The position numbers and the translations under genes were made by a program. Under the pieces are notes generated by a model. The model had not been told where the DNA came from, made no database searches, and saw only the letters and a list, made by a program, of their open reading frames with translations. Shown here one piece after another: positions 44,683 to 53,555 of a DNA stretch of 64,000 bases; positions within the stretch are counted from its first letter, which is position 1; every line of letters begins with the position of its first letter. The stretch is from a virus, in the IMG/VR virus record IMGVR_UViG_3300032315_001572, positions 25,549-89,548 of that record; one strand, 5' to 3'.

Positions 44683-45504
44683 TTAATTTTGTGTGGAAGC
44701 AAAAGTATGAATTTTTGCGCCAGCTTCTAAAACATTATCAGAAAGTAATCCTGTATATCCTACTTCACTAATACTTCTGATACTAAGATTATACATTACA
44801 TCTCCTGGTACTTCTAATGTTGCTTGAACTTTTGGAGGAGTTGCGAATGGAACTGGATAAATAATTGCGTAAGCATCAAGATTTGTTGGGTTGAGTTCTT
44901 TAAAAAATACTTGTTGACTTGATTTTGTAACATAGGTTGCATTTGCATAGCCACTTAAGCTATCTATTTTATTATCTAAAATGCTACCAGTATTTACAAT
45001 TCGTTCGCTTAATAAAGAGTCTTGAGTATTAACATAACCACTTAATGAATCAATTTTATTATCTAAAAGACTGCCAGTAGCTGCAAGTTGACCACTTATA
45101 GCTATAATATTTGCTGAACTTGAACCACTAAATGTACTAAATAAATTATATAGATTACTACCAGTTAGTGCTAAATTGCTAGAAATTTCATTTGATAGAG
45201 CTTGAAAATATCCACTATTGCCTACTACTTTAATTTCACCAAGAGAAGAATTTACATCTATAGTAATTCCATCTCCACCTGTTATATAAATATTACCTGA
45301 TAAATTATTTACGCTATTTACGTCAGCATTAGCTACATCAATTAAAGTTTTTAAATAACCACTAATTCCAGTAAGTTCGCTATAGTAAGCTAAACCACTA
45401 TTTCCGAACCCAAGTCTTAGTGTTGAGCTATTGTCCCAAGCTGCACTTTGAATTGGAGTTAAATTATATCCACTAAGTCTAATATGTTTGAATGCGCTAA
45501 TCAT
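44683..45504 (-). CDS. tail fibre / hinge protein
   Basis: A 273-residue protein with several LDNKIDSLSGYV-type coiled units (residues 150-200) joining a beta-rich N-terminal part (MISAFKHIRLSGYNLTPI) to a C-terminal beta domain (ATYVTKSSQQVFFKELNPT onward, ending GAKIHTFASTQN). It is a short relative of the giant fibre and could form a hinge or adaptor. A late motif and a Shine-Dalgarno (AAAGGAAA) precede the ATG. Confidence 0.65.
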   Translation of the reverse strand: MISAFKHIRLSGYNLTPIQSAAWDNSSTLRLGFGNSGLAYYSELTGISGYLKTLIDVANADVNSVNNLSGNIYITGGDGITIDVNSSLGEIKVVGNSGYFQALSNEISSNLALTGSNLYNLFSTFSGSSSANIIAISGQLAATGSLLDNKIDSLSGYVNTQDSLLSERIVNTGSILDNKIDSLSGYANATYVTKSSQQVFFKELNPTNLDAYAIIYPVPFATPPKVQATLEVPGDVMYNLSIRSISEVGYTGLLSDNVLEAGAKIHTFASTQN

Positions 45505-45527
45505 AAATATTTGTTTCCTTTCATATT

Positions 45528-45534
45528 ATTACAC
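45528..45534 (-). promoter_or_regulatory. GTGTAAT late-promoter motif
   Basis: Minus-strand TGTGTAATAATATG, 23 nt before ATG 45504; the leader carries AAAGGAAA. Confidence 0.55.
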
Positions 45535-45541
45535 ATATTTT

Positions 45542-46081
45542 CTACTTTTTAACTTGAATATTTAAAAAATATCCATTATTTAGTAAATTGTCGCTAAAAT
45601 TTATATAAAATCCAGCGTTAGTTATTGAACCAATGTTAAAATAATAAGCCATATCATCTATTGCGTTTTGAAATGTGCAAACTACTGATCTTGGAGTAGT
45701 ATTTAGTGGTTCTGGATATTGAATATAGTAGTTATCTGTTCCAGCTGTAAGATTAGCTTTGTAACCAACTATATTTTCACTTTCAAAATATCCACTTAAT
45801 GGAGAAGCGTCAATTTTTATTGATTTATAAGGATTTAAATCTGTATTTGTTAGTATTGAAATTCCAGTGCCAGCAACAAATCTTAAAGTTTCTATTCCAG
45901 TAGGAATTAAATCTGCTTGTCCACTTACATTTATTATTTTAAAAACATTATCAACTCCAGGTTGTCCTGGAGGTCCTTGAGGACCAGGAATATATACGTT
46001 AGCATTCGTAGGAAAACTCGGAGAAGTTACATCCGTTGTGATCGCATTTGGCAAAATTACGTCTACGATTATATCTGCCAT
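45542..46081 (-). CDS. fibre-associated protein with a short collagen-like stretch
   Basis: A 179-residue protein. An N-terminal beta region precedes a short collagen-like GPQGPPGQPG (about 32-41), then a beta-rich domain ending in NGYFLNIQVKK. Short Gly-Pro-Pro stretches often mark trimerising phage fibres. It follows the BppU-like gene by 4 nt and probably shares its transcript. Confidence 0.6.
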   Translation of the reverse strand: MADIIVDVILPNAITTDVTSPSFPTNANVYIPGPQGPPGQPGVDNVFKIINVSGQADLIPTGIETLRFVAGTGISILTNTDLNPYKSIKIDASPLSGYFESENIVGYKANLTAGTDNYYIQYPEPLNTTPRSVVCTFQNAIDDMAYYFNIGSITNAGFYINFSDNLLNNGYFLNIQVKK

Positions 46082-46085
46082 AAAA

Positions 46086-46460
46086 TTAAAAAGATGTTAC
46101 TTCTGGGCTTACAACAAATTTTCCTCTAATTAGTTTTATAGAATTACCAGTTGGTATTCCATAAGGAAATCTTTCTATATCATAAACAAAAACTCCAGCT
46201 GGAATAGATGCCATTGTATAAGAATCAATATTTATATTTACAATTCCAGATTGATAAGATGATCCGTTATTTCCAGATACAATAAATGGATTTAAATTTA
46301 ATAAAATTTGTTGATCTCCTGTATATCCATAAGCATATCTTACAACCCCTCTAACATCATATCCACTTAAATTTATTGGAACATTATATGTATCTCTTAC
46401 TCTTAAAGAAAGTTGTATATTGTCGCCTTGTATAGTTTCTATATTATATGAAGTAGCCAT
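46086..46460 (-). CDS. BppU-like N-terminal-domain protein
   Basis: A 124-residue beta-sandwich protein (MATSYNIETIQGDNIQLSLRVRD..., PINLSGYDVRGVVRYAYGY, IPAGVFVYDIERFPYG) resembling the N-terminal domain of baseplate upper proteins, which mounts receptor-binding fibres on the virion. ATG 46460 is used because the late motif ends 7 nt upstream of it; starts farther upstream would overlap the motif. Confidence 0.6.
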   Translation of the reverse strand: MATSYNIETIQGDNIQLSLRVRDTYNVPINLSGYDVRGVVRYAYGYTGDQQILLNLNPFIVSGNNGSSYQSGIVNINIDSYTMASIPAGVFVYDIERFPYGIPTGNSIKLIRGKFVVSPEVTSF

Positions 46461-46467
46461 ATAATAT

Positions 46468-46474
46468 ATTACAC
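46468..46474 (-). promoter_or_regulatory. GTGTAAT late-promoter motif
   Basis: Minus-strand CGTGTAATATATT, 7 nt before ATG 46460, without Shine-Dalgarno; it fixes the start of this gene. Confidence 0.55.
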
Positions 46475-46497
46475 GAAACAACAAAATAGTTTCTTAA

Positions 46498-48933
46498 TTA
46501 ATAAAAATAAGGAACATAAACTCTACCTAAATTTTCTAGATTAGTTAAAACTACGCCAACCCTTGTTCCCATGCTTAAGTTCATTCCAGTTGAACCAATT
46601 AAACCAACTGGCGAAGATAAGTCTTCTGCGATATAAGACCCAGAAGAGCCTTTGAAACCTGTCACCAACCATCCAGTTTGAGGAGTTTGTGATGATGTAT
46701 AATTATTATTTATATAATAAACACCACTAGAAAAATTGTCTACTATTAACCATCTTGGTTCAAATTGAGGATTGTTATGATTTCCATAAATAACACTAAT
46801 TTCTTGAGAAGGATAAGATTTGGTTAAAGTATTAAAATTATCTGTAGGATTAGATAATGAAGCTCTTAATTTACTCCTATAAAATACTCCAGTAAATTCA
46901 GTAACATAATTTAACTGTGGAGCAGGATTTCCACCAGATAAACCATTTATACCAAAACCTGTCCAACCTACTAATGGAGGAGGATTGTTAAAATTTACAT
47001 CTGTTCCATTTTTATAAAAAACACCCTGTCCAATATTTCTGCCTATAATCCAATTTCCATTATAAGGAGCCACAGCATATGAAAATCCTAAAATTGCATC
47101 TTGATTTGATGATTCATAAAAAGATGATCCAAATAAACTAATATTTCCAGAATAATGAAATATTGGTTTTTTAATAAAAAAATTATTTATAAAATTATAT
47201 TGCGTACCATCATAATTTATTCCTGTAAATGTAGCGTAATATCTTTCTCCTCGTCCAGAATAACCAAATGTTTGAAGTTCAATTTCATCTGCAAGAAAAT
47301 TATATTGTGGATCTTGAAAAATAGTTGTATTTAAAGTTCCGCTATTAGGTACACCATTAGAAGTATTAAGATAATTATTTAAATCTGAACTTACTGTAAT
47401 ATTATCATTATTAAACTTCATTCTGCTTGGTGAATTTATTCTTACTTCACCTGGAGAAACTTCAATATTTGAATTAACAGAAGCAATATTAATTGCCGAA
47501 GTTTTGAAATCTCCTGTAAATTCATATGATATACCAATAAGTATAGAATTATAATCCCCACTTCTTATAACATTATTATTACCAAAAGCGTAATTTTGAA
47601 AACCAGAAACAGAATTATTTGCTCCAAATGCGTATGAATTATTATTTTTTTCTAAGTAATTACTTGATCCAAATACATAAGAATTTGAATTATTTAATAC
47701 TTCATTACCGTCCCCAACGATATAAGAAAATTGATTTAAAGTTGTTTTATTATTGTTTCCAATGAGAAAATTATTATTACCACCACTTCCAGGTATATTT
47801 TCATATCCTCCAAGCGTAAGATAGCCTGTAACTCCAGTAAAAAGTGTTGGTCCTGCTCCAGTAATTCCAGTCAATTCTACTACATATAATAAATTTATTA
47901 TTTCTGGATCTAAAGTATTATTAGATCCAAATATTGAACTGTTGTTTGTTCCGCTTAAATTGTTATAATTTCCAAAGACAGCTGCATTAACATCGTTTGA
48001 ATTTGTTGAATTATTATCTCCGTATATATTATTTAAAAATCCATTTATAGTATTGTTCTCTCCAAATATATAATTTCCAGTTCCTTGGCTATCATTCAGA
48101 GAACCGAAAATAACGGTTTGTTCATCATCAAAATTTGTGTTATCATTTCCAATATTTATATTTTGATAAGAAGATTCATAAGTATTATTATTTCCAAAAT
48201 TTAATGCAAAATTTGAATTTTTAAAAGTATTAAAATCTCCAAATGAAGATATAGAATCAAAAAGATCTGCGCCAGTTATATTTCCAGATAAATAATTTGT
48301 ATTTCCTAAAATTTTATGATTTGAAGATTTTAAAGTTGTATTATTTGACCCAAGAATTAAATAGTCTTGAATCTGAGAAATTGTATTTTCTGAACCAACT
48401 AAAGTTAAATTTAATCCACTATCTAAAGTATTGAATTGTCCAAAAACTGATAATCCCTCTCCTGAATTTAAGGAATTTGAAAATCCTACATTTAAAGAAT
48501 TAAATTGACCACTACTTGTATTAATTGCGCCAAGTGTAAAACATCTTCTATTGTATGCAGCATAATTGAAACCACCTAAAGTATAATTATTTATTGAATT
48601 AATACTAAAATTAGCATATCCAAAATTATAATTTCCTACATAACCACCTGTAATTAAATCTATATCAGATATAGTATCATTATTAATTAAACCCACACCT
48701 CCACCGAATTTAGATCCTGTTATATTTCCTAAGCCAAGGTTAATTGGCATATTTTCTATTGCATTTCCAATTCTAATTGAATCAGAAAAGGAGAAACCGC
48801 TAAAAGTATAATCTCCTGAAACCCCTGTTTCTGTTAAGAAAGCAATTGTTGAAATATTCTCTGGAATCTCAATAAATTTTCCAGCAGATTTATTGTAAAC
48901 TTGAAGATATACGTTTCCAGTAGGATTGCTCAT
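46498..48933 (-). CDS. fibre protein with YadA-like head repeats
   Basis: An 811-residue protein rich in Asn and Gly. From about residue 100 to 490 it shows repeats of 14-17 residues of the type FGSNNTL / FGANNSV / FGNNNVI, similar to the left-handed beta-roll heads of trimeric autotransporter adhesins. An N-terminal attachment part (NVYLQVYNKSAGKFIEIPE) and a C-terminal beta region (about 570-811) flank it. This is probably a trimeric adhesin-like fibre. A late motif lies 9 nt before the ATG and no Shine-Dalgarno is visible. Confidence 0.7.
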   Translation of the reverse strand: MSNPTGNVYLQVYNKSAGKFIEIPENISTIAFLTETGVSGDYTFSGFSFSDSIRIGNAIENMPINLGLGNITGSKFGGGVGLINNDTISDIDLITGGYVGNYNFGYANFSINSINNYTLGGFNYAAYNRRCFTLGAINTSSGQFNSLNVGFSNSLNSGEGLSVFGQFNTLDSGLNLTLVGSENTISQIQDYLILGSNNTTLKSSNHKILGNTNYLSGNITGADLFDSISSFGDFNTFKNSNFALNFGNNNTYESSYQNINIGNDNTNFDDEQTVIFGSLNDSQGTGNYIFGENNTINGFLNNIYGDNNSTNSNDVNAAVFGNYNNLSGTNNSSIFGSNNTLDPEIINLLYVVELTGITGAGPTLFTGVTGYLTLGGYENIPGSGGNNNFLIGNNNKTTLNQFSYIVGDGNEVLNNSNSYVFGSSNYLEKNNNSYAFGANNSVSGFQNYAFGNNNVIRSGDYNSILIGISYEFTGDFKTSAINIASVNSNIEVSPGEVRINSPSRMKFNNDNITVSSDLNNYLNTSNGVPNSGTLNTTIFQDPQYNFLADEIELQTFGYSGRGERYYATFTGINYDGTQYNFINNFFIKKPIFHYSGNISLFGSSFYESSNQDAILGFSYAVAPYNGNWIIGRNIGQGVFYKNGTDVNFNNPPPLVGWTGFGINGLSGGNPAPQLNYVTEFTGVFYRSKLRASLSNPTDNFNTLTKSYPSQEISVIYGNHNNPQFEPRWLIVDNFSSGVYYINNNYTSSQTPQTGWLVTGFKGSSGSYIAEDLSSPVGLIGSTGMNLSMGTRVGVVLTNLENLGRVYVPYFY

Positions 48934-48942
48934 TTAATAAAT

Positions 48943-48949
48943 ATTACAC
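48943..48949 (-). promoter_or_regulatory. GTGTAAT late-promoter motif
   Basis: Minus-strand AAGTGTAATATTT, 9 nt before ATG 48933, no Shine-Dalgarno. Confidence 0.55.
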
Positions 48950-48984
48950 TTTTATTTTAGTAAATAAAAGTTTTCTTATTAATA

Positions 48985-49332
48985 TTACTTACCTTCGGAT
49001 AAAATATCTTTTGCTTTTTTATTTAAACTAACAGTGCTTTCTTTCGATTTTGGAATATTAAAAAGTGAAACATGTTTTCTGAATTCTGCAATTAATCTTT
49101 TTGTAAGAGTTTCACGATTATCGATTGGTACTAAACCAATTTTATTGGCGTGAGATTGTAGGTCGCTCTTGTTCATATCGTTAAGAAAATTAACATATTC
49201 CTTCTCATTAGCGGTTTGATATCTTGAATTGACATTATCACCCCAAATTTGATCTAGTGTTTTATATTGAATATTTTCAATCTTTCCGTGGGTTTGATGC
49301 ATATTTTCTAAATTTACTTTTTTTCTGCTCAT
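48985..49332 (-). CDS. small HeH/SAP-like protein following the capsid gene
   Basis: A 115-residue protein with a helix-extended-helix-like region DLQSHANKIGLVPIDNRET followed by LTKRLIAEFRKHV, typical of small HeH/LEM or SAP-type domains in phage head modules. The rest is charged and flexible. It has its own Shine-Dalgarno (AAGGAGATAT) and an AT-rich TATAATATAG upstream after the capsid terminator. Its function is not known; head-tail joining or DNA binding are possible. Confidence 0.65.
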   Translation of the reverse strand: MSRKKVNLENMHQTHGKIENIQYKTLDQIWGDNVNSRYQTANEKEYVNFLNDMNKSDLQSHANKIGLVPIDNRETLTKRLIAEFRKHVSLFNIPKSKESTVSLNKKAKDILSEGK

Positions 49333-49388
49333 AATATCTCCTTACTATATTATAAATCTAATAGCGCTAATTTCTAATGTTTTATTCA

Positions 49389-49424
49389 AAAAAAAGACCC
49401 AGTAGGGATAAACCTACTGGGCCT
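49389..49424 (-). terminator. rho-independent terminator after the major capsid gene
   Basis: Minus-strand CCCAGTAGG and CCTACTGGG form a 9-bp stem around a 6-nt loop, followed by TCTTTTTTTT. It is 23 nt past the capsid stop and separates capsid from the HeH gene. Confidence 0.9.
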
Positions 49425-49446
49425 TTAATTTTTATCTAAGTATTAA

Positions 49447-50538
49447 TTAGACAATTAGTCCAGCGACTACACGACCGTCAATACAAACGCGACCCTCTTC
49501 GAGAGAACCGTAGAAACCAGTTTTCTCAGAGCGAGCAACGAATTGATCATCTGGAAGAACGGTGAATGTTCCACCGCTTTCAGCTTGACGAGCGATTGGG
49601 CGGATAAAGCCTTCTCTGCTTAGGTCGAGACCAACTACGAGTTCTTTTGTAACGCTATCAAAAGTTTGTGAACCTTTGAATGCATCAAATAGAGCGCTGT
49701 ATTTTTGGCCTACGCCTAGTTCAACGAGTTCATGGAGGGTTACGCCATAAAGCTCTTGAGCGCCAGCACCACGATAGATTTCTTCACGGACACCATCAGG
49801 AAGATTTGTTCCTGCTGCGCCGCCAGTTGTGGTGAATGGTTGATAAGCGAATGCACGGATATCAGCCTTGATTTCTGGACTAATAAATAAATCTGTTAGT
49901 CCGTATGAATCAGTGGTTGTACCACCAGCATAAGAGGTATTAATTCTTTTTACTAGTGTCATTAGGTTGTTTAAATCACCCAATGCGAATGTGCCACCTG
50001 TTGCAGCGTTGATGATTTGACCACCAGCAACTCCGTTGTTTGTCCCAACGGCTGGAGTACGAGCTTCTGCAAGGGCTTTTAATACTACTGCCCAAGCATT
50101 ACGTTCTTGTTTTACGAGAACTTCATTGCTCATTCTCTCTACTGCTTTACTTACTACATCAATACGGCCAGTACGAGCATAGCGCTTTAGGAAGCTAACT
50201 GCTGCATCGAGGCGGTATGTTGAGATTTTCAACTCACTGAAGCCTTCTACTGCTGAAGAAGGAAGTCCACCTGCTACATTTTGACTCCAAACTGTAACAT
50301 AGTCTTGACTTTGGTCAAACCATAGGTCAAGAGGAAGACTAGGATTATCATCTGCATCATAGGGTGCATCAGTATAGATTGCACTGGCTGTGCCAGCTTG
50401 CATTAGAACCTTACTTACAACTGGTCCAATGAAAGCAGCAAAAGCTTCTGAAGCTTCGCGAGCTACTGTAACATCTCTGCTACCCATAGCTTTTACAAGC
50501 TCAACTTGCTCTGGTGTATTTTTTAATTTGATTTTCAT
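49447..50538 (-). CDS. major capsid protein (HK97 fold)
   Basis: A 363-residue protein with a helical start (MKIKLKNTPEQVELVKAMG), Ala/Gly-rich strands, an extended stretch (AIYTDAPYDADDNPSLPLDL) and a C-terminal beta region (GTFTVLPDDQFVARSEKTGF, ending VCIDGRVVAGLIV). It is the last gene of the capsid operon, after decoration protein and protease-scaffold, with a strong Shine-Dalgarno (AAGGAGAA) and a strong terminator. Its base composition is visibly less AT-rich than most genes here, suggesting selection for expression. There is no obvious covalent cross-link lysine. Confidence 0.88.
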   Translation of the reverse strand: MKIKLKNTPEQVELVKAMGSRDVTVAREASEAFAAFIGPVVSKVLMQAGTASAIYTDAPYDADDNPSLPLDLWFDQSQDYVTVWSQNVAGGLPSSAVEGFSELKISTYRLDAAVSFLKRYARTGRIDVVSKAVERMSNEVLVKQERNAWAVVLKALAEARTPAVGTNNGVAGGQIINAATGGTFALGDLNNLMTLVKRINTSYAGGTTTDSYGLTDLFISPEIKADIRAFAYQPFTTTGGAAGTNLPDGVREEIYRGAGAQELYGVTLHELVELGVGQKYSALFDAFKGSQTFDSVTKELVVGLDLSREGFIRPIARQAESGGTFTVLPDDQFVARSEKTGFYGSLEEGRVCIDGRVVAGLIV

Positions 50539-50558
50539 TTTTTATAATTCTCCTTAAA

Positions 50559-51176
50559 TTAGAAGTTGAGTTTGAGTAGAGCAACACCATTTACTGGTTT
50601 GCTAAGTAGAGTGCCGACTTTATTGCTTGGTGTTGCACCATTAGCAGTACTGTCAACTGTACTTAGTTCACCTGCATTTAGGTTACTTATATAAACTCCT
50701 GCGCCAACAGCAGCTGTGTTAGCAATTTCTGTTCCACTATAGACTACAACGCCTCTAGTTAGAACTGGAACACCTTGTCCACTGACGACTACTCCCTTTT
50801 CAGCAGCTTTGCGTGGGAATTGAATGAGCTTTTGGCCATTCTCGTCTAGTTCTTGGGTGGTTACTAATGTAATTCCAAGAGCTGCAGAACCAGAGTTTGC
50901 AGCTGTTACTTTTGCTGTTAAAGCATAGCGATCAGAAACTACGTTTGTAAATCCTGCGCCTACTGCACCAGCTAGATCAGTTGGCACTGTGCCTAGAAAT
51001 CCTGTTCCACCTGGAGTTGTAGAGGCTACGATTGGTTGAAAACCGTTTCCGATAACTTTAACTACTGTACCTGCAGTGGCAATAACGCCATTAGCGTCTT
51101 GAGCTCCACTGTAAGCAAATAGGTTGACTACATCATGTTCGCTGTAATCTCTGAATGGTCTTAATGTATGTGCCAT
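50559..51176 (-). CDS. head decoration / stabilisation protein
   Basis: A 205-residue Gly/Val/Thr-rich protein (LRPFRDYSEHDVVNLFAYS, VASTTPGGTGFLGTVPTD, ending VGTLLSKPVNGVALLKLNF), of the type often found just before the major capsid gene. It lies 20 nt upstream of the capsid gene and shares its higher-GC composition and a strong Shine-Dalgarno (AAGGAGAAA). Probably a minor or decoration capsid protein; no specific family was tested. Confidence 0.7.
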   Translation of the reverse strand: MAHTLRPFRDYSEHDVVNLFAYSGAQDANGVIATAGTVVKVIGNGFQPIVASTTPGGTGFLGTVPTDLAGAVGAGFTNVVSDRYALTAKVTAANSGSAALGITLVTTQELDENGQKLIQFPRKAAEKGVVVSGQGVPVLTRGVVVYSGTEIANTAAVGAGVYISNLNAGELSTVDSTANGATPSNKVGTLLSKPVNGVALLKLNF

Positions 51177-51197
51177 AGTATTTTTCTCCTTATTTGT

Positions 51198-52742
51198 TTA
51201 TTTAATATCAAATCCTTCAAGACCGAAGGCTTTGCTATATTTTTCACGTAGCGAAGGTTCAACGGTTGTTGTTGAATTTGGGATTGAATTTGTTTCGATA
51301 TTTGAATTATCGAGAACTTCATCTACAACTTCGGTTGCAGATTGTTCAGAAGCTGTTGAAGCTTTAACTTCTTCGGTTACTTGAGCAACTTCAGAGGCTT
51401 TAGCTTTTTTCATTTCTTCTTCTTTTGCTTTTTTAGCAGCTTTATTTTTTTCTTTCATAAGAACTGCCATCTTATTTTTGTAAGCAGCAAAAGTTTCATC
51501 ATTCAAATCTTTTACGTCAGTAGCTAGAACTTGACGATCTTCATCAGTTAGATCGTATTCTTCATCAAGAGAAGCCATTCTTACGTTAAATGCTTCTTCT
51601 TTGATTTTAGCAGCTTTTTCTTCCTCTAATTGAGCAAGAACAGCTTTGAGTTTTTCTAGCTCTTCTTTTACTTTACCACTCTCTGTTGAAAGTGATTCGT
51701 ATTTTTCTTGAGCGGCTTTAATAGCGTTATCTTTTTCAGTTCTTTCGGCTACGAAAGTTTCTGAGGCTTTCTTTAGCTCGTCTTGGATGAAATCAGCTAC
51801 GCTAGAAGCAGTTACTTGCTTCAAAAGCTCGTCTGTTATTTGGTTGATATTTTCTATTTTCATAATTATTCTGTTTATAACTCCTTCTTCATTTACAGTA
51901 TTTTCTTCATCTTGTGAAATATTATTTTCAGAAGATACTTCTGAAGAGTCTGACATTTGGTCATTTTCTTCTGGTTTGGATAATTCAATATCCATTTGGT
52001 TTTCGTCTTTGACGGCTACTCCTTGAACATCAGCAGCAGGATTAGCTGTTAAGCCTATTCCTAATGGAATAACATTTCCTAATACTTGACGATAAATAGA
52101 CGTATTTTTATCTACTCTACCAGAGCCACCAAAAGCTTTTAAATTTTTCTTTAATTTTTCTTTTTCTTTTTCATTAGATACAAATGTACCATCTTCTAGA
52201 TTTTTATTATTGCCATTTAATAGAACTAAATCATATTCATTAAATCCAAGCTCCCAGCTAGCGCTAACATTCATGTAATTTTCGCTAGAAGGATCATTAC
52301 TTTCTTCGATAAGATTAGATAATTGAGGATTAATAATTTTCCAAATTACACCACCTAGGGTAATATAATAAGGTTCTTTCATCTTTTTGGCTTCATCTTC
52401 TGTGATTACTTGATTATCGCCAAACTTACTAAAACTAGCTGTTAATATGCAACCAACAACTTTTGTTCTATCGTGTTCAACATTAATTGGTTTATTAACG
52501 AAATTTTTAAGCATTTCTACTGCTGTAGAAGAATCCACTACATCACCATTTTTATTAACTCTATTCACTACACAAGCATCAAAAGCAATAGGAAGAAGAT
52601 CAATATTCTTATCTGTATCAATATTTGGTACAAATTTCTTTAAACTATCAATAGAAGCTAATGAAAGATATTTATCTTTCTCTTCACTAACTAGTGGTTT
52701 AACTTGTAAATTTGCAAATGTGGTTGTAAATTGAAAATTCAT
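51198..52742 (-). CDS. prohead protease fused to scaffold
   Basis: A 514-residue protein. The N-terminal 200 residues look like a phage prohead protease, with NKPINVEHDRTKVVGCIL carrying the catalytic His, and NVSASWELGFNEYDL later in the domain, with a Ser that could be the nucleophile. The C-terminal part (about 280-470) is a long charged coiled coil (AAQEKYESLSTESGKVKEEL, EEEKAAKIKEEAFNV) typical of scaffolds. A single protease-scaffold polypeptide is common in such phages. It is followed 21 nt later by the decoration gene. Confidence 0.75.
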   Translation of the reverse strand: MNFQFTTTFANLQVKPLVSEEKDKYLSLASIDSLKKFVPNIDTDKNIDLLPIAFDACVVNRVNKNGDVVDSSTAVEMLKNFVNKPINVEHDRTKVVGCILTASFSKFGDNQVITEDEAKKMKEPYYITLGGVIWKIINPQLSNLIEESNDPSSENYMNVSASWELGFNEYDLVLLNGNNKNLEDGTFVSNEKEKEKLKKNLKAFGGSGRVDKNTSIYRQVLGNVIPLGIGLTANPAADVQGVAVKDENQMDIELSKPEENDQMSDSSEVSSENNISQDEENTVNEEGVINRIIMKIENINQITDELLKQVTASSVADFIQDELKKASETFVAERTEKDNAIKAAQEKYESLSTESGKVKEELEKLKAVLAQLEEEKAAKIKEEAFNVRMASLDEEYDLTDEDRQVLATDVKDLNDETFAAYKNKMAVLMKEKNKAAKKAKEEEMKKAKASEVAQVTEEVKASTASEQSATEVVDEVLDNSNIETNSIPNSTTTVEPSLREKYSKAFGLEGFDIK

Positions 52743-52746
52743 ATTT

Positions 52747-53340
52747 TTATATATTATTATCTAAACCATAAATAGTTACACCATCTTCTTCATCATCAAG
52801 ATAAAGTTCGTCTGGAGATTCAAAATCAAAATCATTTAAATCAAAATTTTTAATATCTTCTTGTGCTTGTGCAAAATCTTCATCATCTGGTTCAAAATTA
52901 GCTTCAACTGTATAATTATTAGATGAACCACGAGCGATATCACTATCAGCTTTTCTATAAGAATCTTTTACTTTACCACCACCTACCATTTTTAAAAACA
53001 TATTTACGCGTGCCATAGCCCAACCACCTCTAGTCATTCCTGGCCTGTGAGAAGAAGAAAATGCGCCTGCACCACGACGATATACTTTTTTTAATTGACC
53101 AAGAGTTACTTTTTTCTTATTTTTACTATTGTGTTCTTTAACTTTATTTTTAAGAGCTTCAATTACTTTTTTAGAAAATTCAATTGCTTTATCGCTCTTT
53201 GTTCCTGCGCTACCAGGCTTATTTTTAGATGAGCCTTTGCGTCTTTCAGATGGTTTTGCTGGAGTTTGAGCTGCGGATTTTCGACCAGATCTTTTGGCTT
53301 TAATCAAGTCAAAGCCATATTGTTCAGAATTGTAATTCAT
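52747..53340 (-). CDS. DUF5824-like basic capsid-module protein
   Basis: A 197-residue protein: a Lys/Ser-rich basic N-terminus, a core KVTLGQLKKVYRRGAGAFSS followed by SHRPGMTRGGWAMARVNMFL, and an acidic tail (EPDDEDFAQAQED). The core matches the DUF5824 family seen in large phages and viruses. ATG 53340 is preferred to the GTG at 53361, which overlaps a GTGTATATT element. It is the first gene of the capsid operon. Its function is unknown; DNA binding is possible. Confidence 0.7.
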   Translation of the reverse strand: MNYNSEQYGFDLIKAKRSGRKSAAQTPAKPSERRKGSSKNKPGSAGTKSDKAIEFSKKVIEALKNKVKEHNSKNKKKVTLGQLKKVYRRGAGAFSSSHRPGMTRGGWAMARVNMFLKMVGGGKVKDSYRKADSDIARGSSNNYTVEANFEPDDEDFAQAQEDIKNFDLNDFDFESPDELYLDDEEDGVTIYGLDNNI

Positions 53341-53354
53341 ATTCTTATATATAA

Positions 53355-53362
53355 TATACACC
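53355..53362 (-). promoter_or_regulatory. variant late-promoter motif (GTGTATATT)
   Basis: Minus-strand AGGTGTATATTATATATAAG, 14 nt before ATG 53340; a variant of the GTGTAAT element in the position expected to drive the capsid operon. Confidence 0.4.
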
Positions 53363-53390
53363 TAAACGTTATATTTTTAATTAATTTTAA

Positions 53391-53540
53391 TTATTTTTTG
53401 TATAATTCTTTAGAAACGTCGTCTGCAGAACCCATTGTTGGAGTTTCTGGATATTTTGTTGGTAATTCTCTGCTATCTAGATTCGGCTCTGAACAACTAA
53501 CTAGTAAAAATAAAGGCAATATCAATATTAATTTTTTCAT
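53391..53540 (-). CDS. small lipoprotein
   Basis: A 49-residue protein, MKKLILILPLFLLVSC followed by SEPNLDSRELPTKYPETP, with a lipobox-type LVSC at residues 13-16 and a short polar mature part ending SKELYKK. The late motif lies 7 nt before the ATG. Presumably anchored to a membrane after cleavage. A role in superinfection exclusion or lysis is possible; the protein is too short to say more. Confidence 0.7.
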   Translation of the reverse strand: MKKLILILPLFLLVSCSEPNLDSRELPTKYPETPTMGSADDVSKELYKK

Positions 53541-53547
53541 AAAGATT

Positions 53548-53554
53548 ATTACAC
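53548..53554 (-). promoter_or_regulatory. GTGTAAT late-promoter motif
   Basis: Minus-strand AAGTGTAATAATC, 7 nt before ATG 53540, abutting the stop of the upstream gene at 53556. Confidence 0.55.
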
Positions 53555-53555
53555 T

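Noticed and set aside
53341-53361. GTG start at 53361 for the DUF5824-like gene
   Set aside because: It overlaps the variant late motif; ATG 53340 is in a better place.
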